Shown: in pieces, positions 60,182 through 64,000 of the stretch
Layout of the letters: each line of letters begins with the position of its first letter
How positions within the stretch are numbered: the first letter of the stretch is position 1
DNA from: Limnovirga sp038203525
GTDB taxonomy: Bacteria > Bacteroidota > Bacteroidia > Chitinophagales > Chitinophagaceae
Reading direction: 5' to 3'
DNA: 64,000 nt
Assembly (NCBI GenBank): GCA_038203525.1
Contig: JBBRDW010000011.1
Span: forward strand, 1 to 64,000
Notes under the pieces: model-generated
What the model saw: only the letters and a program-made list of their open reading frames with translations
Database searches by the model: none
What the model was told of the DNA's origin: nothing
Translations under genes and position numbers: made by a program

Positions 60182-60286
60182 ATGTGATAAATCACATCCA
60201 TTTATGTGATAAATCACATCCATTTTATGTGAAAAATCACATCGGTTTATGTGAAAAATCACATCAATTTATGTGAAAAATCACAT
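60182..60286. promoter_or_regulatory. Array of five FNR/CRP-like palindromes
   Basis: Five 16-bp sites start at 60182, 60204, 60227, 60249 and 60271 (spacing 22-23 bp, about two helical turns). Sites 1-2 are ATGTGATAAATCACAT and sites 3-5 ATGTGAAAAATCACAT, so the symmetry is ATGTGA-N4-TCACAT. Half-sites are CRP-like (TGTGA) with the 4-bp centre of FNR-type sites. The last site is centred about 31-38 bp before a -7-like box, near -41 relative to a possible start. Confidence 0.75.
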
Positions 60287-60308
60287 TTTTTATTCCACAA
60301 CACCATTG

Positions 60309-60428
60309 CATCTTTGTGCAGCAGTAAATACCAGCACCTTTGCTAATTTATGAACTTCAAAAATTTAACCCGGGGGGGTTATTATATGCTGGCAATAACG
60401 GCGGTTCTCTAACCGCTGTTTGTTTTTA
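60309..60428 (+). ncRNA. Candidate short transcript or leader upstream of sucD
   Basis: CATCTTTG (60309-60316) is one base from TAnnTTTG. A hairpin AACGGCGGTT (60397-60406)/AACCGCTGTT (60411-60420) followed by TGTTTTTA looks like a terminator or attenuator. A transcript of about 105 nt starting near 60320 would end here, before sucD. This is a hypothesis from layout; the sequence between has no clear open frame. Confidence 0.4.
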
Positions 60429-60723
60429 TAATATGAATCGCTGTTTCAAAGGTTTTTACAAAAAAAAAGATTGATAAACTTGTGGGCCAATGCCCACGCA
60501 GTGGAAAGATCGCATAAGAGTACGCCTCAGCCTAAAAAGGCTATGCCTAAAAATTCAAATGACTGGCCCAAAAAAGATTTTTTTAATAACGGGCAGAAGT
60601 GTCGTTCGTATTTTTAATAAAAAGCTAATACCAAAAAACGCTCAGCCAAAAAAACTACAAACTGCAACCTTTAAACTACAAACTCTTTCACCTATTTTTG
60701 CCCAACTCTAAAAAAGAAGCAAC

Positions 60724-61596
60724 ATGTCAGTATTAGTGAACAAAGATTCAAGGATAATTGTACAGGGTTTTACCGGCACTGAGGGTACTTTTCATGCTGG
60801 CCAGATGATAGAATATGGCAGTAATGTAGTTGGCGGTGTAACGCCCGGTAAAGGAGGCAGCACCCACCTTGACAGACCCGTTTTTAATACCGTAGACGAC
60901 GCAGTTAAAACCACCGCTGCCAATGTAAGCATCATTTTTGTACCACCTGCCTTTGCAGCCGACGCGATTATGGAAGCTACGGATGCGGGCATTGCTTTGG
61001 TAGTGTGTATTACCGAAGGCATTCCTGTACAGGACATGGTTAAAGTAAAAAACTACCTCCTTGGTAAAACCACCAGGTTAATAGGCCCCAACTGCCCCGG
61101 CGTTATTACGGCTGGCGAGGCAAAAGTGGGTATTATGCCGGGCTTTATTTTTATACCGGGAAGAATTGGCGTTGTATCAAAATCAGGCACGCTCACCTAC
61201 GAAGCGGCAGACCAGGTAGTAAAAGCCGGTTTGGGCATAAGTACAGCTATAGGCATTGGTGGCGACCCAATTATTGGCACTACCACCAAAGAAGCTGTTG
61301 AACTGTTAATGAATGATCCCGAAACAGACGGCATTATCATGATTGGCGAAATAGGTGGTGGCATGGAAGCAGAAGCCGCCCGCTGGATAAAAGAAAATGG
61401 TACTAAACCGGTAGTAGGTTTTATTGCCGGCCAAACCGCACCGGCTGGCCGCAGAATGGGCCACGCAGGCGCCATAATTGGCGGAGCCGAAGATACCGCC
61501 GAAGCGAAAATGAAAATTCTGGCAGAATGTGGTGTGCACGTTGTTGCCAGCCCAGCCGATATTGGTAAAACAATGGCCGAAGTGATAAAAAAATAA
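60724..61596 (+). CDS. sucD: Succinyl-CoA ligase, alpha subunit
   Basis: The 290-residue protein has the CoA-binding Rossmann N-terminus (DSRIIVQGFTGTEGTFHAGQMIEYG, GGVTPGKGGS), the LIGPNCPGVI segment and the GGDPIIGTTTKEAVEL loop, and the phosphohistidine segment GRRMGHAGAIIGG near 244. With the beta subunit SucC it interconverts succinyl-CoA and succinate with ATP or GTP in the TCA cycle. SucC is not in this window, as often in Bacteroidota. Upstream are the palindrome array and a possible attenuator hairpin; a terminator follows. Confidence 0.97.
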   Translation: MSVLVNKDSRIIVQGFTGTEGTFHAGQMIEYGSNVVGGVTPGKGGSTHLDRPVFNTVDDAVKTTAANVSIIFVPPAFAADAIMEATDAGIALVVCITEGIPVQDMVKVKNYLLGKTTRLIGPNCPGVITAGEAKVGIMPGFIFIPGRIGVVSKSGTLTYEAADQVVKAGLGISTAIGIGGDPIIGTTTKEAVELLMNDPETDGIIMIGEIGGGMEAEAARWIKENGTKPVVGFIAGQTAPAGRRMGHAGAIIGGAEDTAEAKMKILAECGVHVVASPADIGKTMAEVIKK

Positions 61597-61621
61597 ACCG
61601 AAGCAAATGATAATTGAAGAA

Positions 61622-61650
61622 GGCTGCCTCAAAAAAAGGCGGTCTTTTTT
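61622..61650 (+). terminator. sucD terminator
   Basis: GGCTGCCT (61622-61629) pairs with AGGCGGTC (61637-61644), allowing two G-U pairs, followed by six Ts. It lies 26 nt after the sucD stop. Confidence 0.8.
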
Positions 61651-61686
61651 ACTTAAGCTGCTTGCGTTAATACCTTAATTTTTATG

Positions 61687-61832
61687 ATACCGGCAGCGGC
61701 ATTTCATAGCATCATCATTGCGTCGCAATCACTTTAACTGCAGTGCAGATGGCAGCTTTGGCGTCACTATATATCAGGCTTAAAATTTTTAGAACTCAAC
61801 TGACTGTAAGTAAATCTAAAGCCTGGCACACC
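61687..61832. repeat. Degenerate family 1 element (X left)
   Basis: ATACCGGCAGC, the X segment TTTCATAGCATC and ATTGCGTCGCAATCACTTT form a decayed left arm. AAAGCCTGGCACAC near 61819 may be the right outer end. The right core is not recognisable. Confidence 0.5.
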
Positions 61833-61901
61833 TTTAATTCATCAATCATTTATCTTTATCCAGCTAAAGAAAATTATTCATTATCAATTATTCATTTTTA
61901 A

Positions 61902-63002
61902 TTGTTGACCAACGATCTCTTATATCAAATCGCCCTTACTTTAATACCCAATATTGGTGCGGTGCAGTCAAAAACACTCATCGATCATTTTGGCGATGCA
62001 GAAAGTATTTTTAAAGCAAATGGCAAAATACTAAGCAGCATTGAAAATATTGGTGAGGTAAGGGCCGCCGCCATAAAAGAATTCGCCGATTTTACCACAG
62101 CAGAAGAGGAAACAGCTTTTATTGAGAAGTTTAAAATTCAACCATTATTTATTACTGATAAAAATTATCCGCAAAGGCTCCTCCGCTGTTACGATGCCCC
62201 AACATTACTTTACTACCGGGGCAATACAGATTTGAACGCCGCAAAAGTCATCAGCATAATTGGCACCAGAAGCAATACCGACTATGGCAAACAGGTTACC
62301 GAAAAACTTGTCGGCGATCTGCAGGAACAGCAGGTACTCATCCTCAGCGGACTTGCGTTTGGCATAGATGCCATTGCCCACAAAGCGGCTATCCAAAATA
62401 GTTTGCCAACCGTTGGCGTATTGGCGCACGGGCTTGATACCATTTACCCCTCACAACATAAAAGCCTTGCAAAAGATATTTTGCAGCATGGCGGCCTGCT
62501 TACCGAATTCAGAAAAAATACTAAACCAGACAAACATAATTTTCCGCGCCGCAATCGTATTGTAGCAGGCATGGCCGATGCAACCATCGTGGCAGAAACA
62601 GCTATAAAAGGCGGAAGTATGATTACAGCTGAACTTGCGCACAATTACAACAGGGATGTGTTTGCTTTTCCCGGTAAAACCACTGACACAAAAAGTGCAG
62701 GATGCAATTACCTCATCAAATATGGTAAAGGATCTTTGCTAACAGATGCACAGCAGTTAATGGAAGCTATGAAATGGCAACCAAAGAAAGTAAAACCCAA
62801 AGCTCAGAAGGAATTGTTTATAGAACTCTCAGCAGACGAAAAAGCAATCTTCGCAATACTTAATCAAAAAGATAGTGTTCATATAGATGAACTTTTTTTA
62901 AGGAGCGGCCTTAGTAGCAGCGCTGTTGCAGGCGCTATGTTAAACCTGGAGTTACAGAATATCATCAGTTCGCTACCTGGCAAAATGTACAAGCTACTTT
63001 AA
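61902..63002 (+). CDS. dprA: DNA-processing protein DprA
   Basis: The 366-residue protein has the DprA/Smf Rossmann domain (about 100-290; IGTRSNTDYGKQVTEKL, SGLAFGIDAIAHKAA, LAHGLDTIYP, FPRRNRIVAGMADATIV, GGSMITAELA) and a C-terminal winged helix (about 305-366). The N-terminal LLYQIALTLIPNIGAVQSK is a helix-hairpin-helix-like region. DprA loads RecA on incoming single-stranded DNA in natural transformation. An in-frame stop (TAA at 61899-61901) lies immediately upstream, and there is no ATG before the conserved N-terminus, so the start is TTG at 61902 or the next TTG at 61905, unusual for this phylum. Confidence 0.93.
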   Translation: MLTNDLLYQIALTLIPNIGAVQSKTLIDHFGDAESIFKANGKILSSIENIGEVRAAAIKEFADFTTAEEETAFIEKFKIQPLFITDKNYPQRLLRCYDAPTLLYYRGNTDLNAAKVISIIGTRSNTDYGKQVTEKLVGDLQEQQVLILSGLAFGIDAIAHKAAIQNSLPTVGVLAHGLDTIYPSQHKSLAKDILQHGGLLTEFRKNTKPDKHNFPRRNRIVAGMADATIVAETAIKGGSMITAELAHNYNRDVFAFPGKTTDTKSAGCNYLIKYGKGSLLTDAQQLMEAMKWQPKKVKPKAQKELFIELSADEKAIFAILNQKDSVHIDELFLRSGLSSSAVAGAMLNLELQNIISSLPGKMYKLL

Positions 63003-63031
63003 ATCTTTTTTCAGTTGATCTGCTAAATAAA

Positions 63032-64000
63032 TCAAACTGATTTCCGGTTTCTTTTCCGCCGCCAGGTAAGGAGTAAAATAGCGGAAATTAATGCGAGTAT
63101 TGCTGGTATAATAAATGTATAAACAAAATTACCAGACTGATTATTGTAAATCTTTGCAGATGCTATTGCTCCCAGACCAATACCCGCTTCCAGAGCAATA
63201 TACATAGATGCCAAAGCTCGGCCACGGTTTTCGGGAGCTGCCAAATCAACTGTCCAGGCCGCAAGTGTTGGCCCGTTCATACCCCAGCTTAACCCAAACA
63301 TGGCGGCGCTTATCAACAGCATAAATGCCGATTGGGTAAAAGACAGCAGCAACATAGCAATTACAAGTGCAAGAGACGAGCATATTAAAACTACAATGCG
63401 TCCATACCTGTCAGAAGATTTGTTGGCCAGCAGCCTTATCAATAAAGAACTCAAGGTATAACAGCCAAAAAATAAACCCCGGTTTTGTATACCCACCCAG
63501 TCACTCAAATCGGGTACTACCGTTAACGTGCAGCCAGATGAAAAAGCGAGCAGCAACATTATTAAAGCCGGCCTTACGGCTGCTTTTTCAAACACTTCGT
63601 GTTTTTGTATTTTTATCAACGCCAGTCGGAATTTCTTTGGTTCCAAAAGTGTTTCCTTTATGTTGTATAAAATAATAACAGAACCCAGGGCGAACCCCGC
63701 AGACATATAGAACATAACATTGTAAGAAAACCTATTTACCAGGTAACTGCCCAATAACGGCCCAAGCGACATGCCAACGGTATATCCTACTGTCAAAGCT
63801 CCCAAAGCCTCTCCCCGCCTGCTTTCGTGCACCACATCCGCACCGTAGGCCGATGTTGCCGTTGGCTTAAACCCGGTAGAAAAACCATGCAAAAAACGCA
63901 GAAATAAAAACCCGGCAACCGTTGTAAGCAGCGGGTACATTAAACTGCACACTACGCAAACCAGCGAACCAAAAATCATTACAGGCACCCGGCCAATCGT
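63032..64000 (-). CDS. MFS transporter (N-terminus cut by window edge)
   Basis: At least 323 residues of a major facilitator superfamily transporter are visible; the frame runs off the right end without a start. The first visible residues, TIGRVPVMIFG, are the end of MFS motif A, so about two helices lie beyond the edge. The later segments RFLHGFSTGFKPTATSAYGADVV and RRGEALGALTVGYTVGMSLGPLLG (helices 4-5), and a C-terminal half with GLSWGMNGPTLAAWTVDLAAPENRGRALA, are typical of drug or sugar efflux proteins. The substrate is unknown. The gene converges with dprA with no clear terminator between. Confidence 0.88.
   Translation of the reverse strand, partial: TIGRVPVMIFGSLVCVVCSLMYPLLTTVAGFLFLRFLHGFSTGFKPTATSAYGADVVHESRRGEALGALTVGYTVGMSLGPLLGSYLVNRFSYNVMFYMSAGFALGSVIILYNIKETLLEPKKFRLALIKIQKHEVFEKAAVRPALIMLLLAFSSGCTLTVVPDLSDWVGIQNRGLFFGCYTLSSLLIRLLANKSSDRYGRIVVLICSSLALVIAMLLLSFTQSAFMLLISAAMFGLSWGMNGPTLAAWTVDLAAPENRGRALASMYIALEAGIGLGAIASAKIYNNQSGNFVYTFIIPAILALISAILLLTWRRKRNRKSV

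Noticed and set aside
60182..60286. CRISPR-like array (short repeats at regular 22-bp spacing)
   Set aside because: Units are themselves palindromes with only 6-7 bp between them, no variable spacers of 25-40 bp and no cas genes. A regulator-binding array fits far better.
60490..60711. 73-codon plus-strand frame just upstream of sucD
   Set aside because: It is rich in Lys, Arg and Leu without domain features, and ends in low-complexity direct repeats (AAACTACAAACT). It is probably untranslated leader.

Overview
The window is about 64 kb of chromosomal DNA from a member of the phylum Bacteroidota, most likely family Chitinophagaceae. The reasons are the type IX secretion/gliding genes gldK-gldL-gldM-gldN and gldB, secreted proteins ending in Por-type (T9SS) C-terminal domains, an atpD-atpC pair split from the rest of the ATP synthase genes, the Bacteroidota-style acyl-ornithine arginine cluster, and TAnnTTTG-type -7 promoter boxes. 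No phage, insertion sequence, CRISPR array, rRNA or tRNA gene was seen. Species cannot be named from the sequence.

Layout. 0-11 kb: GH95-like glycosidase, lipoprotein sugar epimerase, AlkB-type monooxygenase, acyl-CoA dehydrogenase, and a 1132-residue ThuA/PQQ-dehydrogenase/PKD/cytochrome c lipoprotein. 11-18 kb: atpC, atpD, then gldN, gldM, gldL, gldK on the minus strand. 18-25 kb: YyaL-type thioredoxin-fold protein, BNR-propeller exoprotein, RhlE-type helicase. 26-35.4 kb: a plus-strand arginine cluster (GNAT, argG, argC, argD, argF', argB, argE', a small membrane protein, argH). 35.5-52 kb: T9SS cargo, PAS histidine kinase, tandem Usp protein, CocE hydrolase, nadE, gldB, apaG, FkbM methyltransferase, TPR protein, typA, GNAT. 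52-56.4 kb: a minus-strand operon with two paralogous unknown proteins, a 7-TM protein, a histidine kinase and a NarL-type regulator, divergent from a small unknown gene. 56.5-64 kb: beta-helix exoprotein, T9SS adhesin-like protein, sucD, dprA and an edge-truncated MFS transporter.

The most striking content is not a gene. (1) At least 24 intergenic loci carry one or both arms of a dispersed inverted-repeat element, called family 1 here. Its 19-20 bp core is GTACAAGAGTGCGACGCAAC, its two outer ends differ (X and Y), its termini are CCCGGC-like, and four copies carry a nested hairpin of about 23 nt in the core. (2) A second, GC-rich palindromic repeat of 22-36 bp, called family 2 here, is packed into the arginine cluster and the atpD-atpC junction. 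It lies inside reading frames, adding peptide loops to ArgF' and ArgB and forming the termini of ArgG, ArgC, ArgD and ArgF'. This resembles the coding palindromic elements of Rickettsia. (3) Five tandem ATGTGA-N4-TCACAT palindromes, 22-23 bp apart, precede a promoter-like box and a terminator-like hairpin upstream of sucD. (4) Two unrelated neighbouring genes share a 36-nt leader (33/36 identical) able to form an H-type pseudoknot.

All comparisons were made by eye, without alignments, folding programs or database searches. Family assignments rest on recognised motifs. Repeat boundaries are approximate to a few bases.
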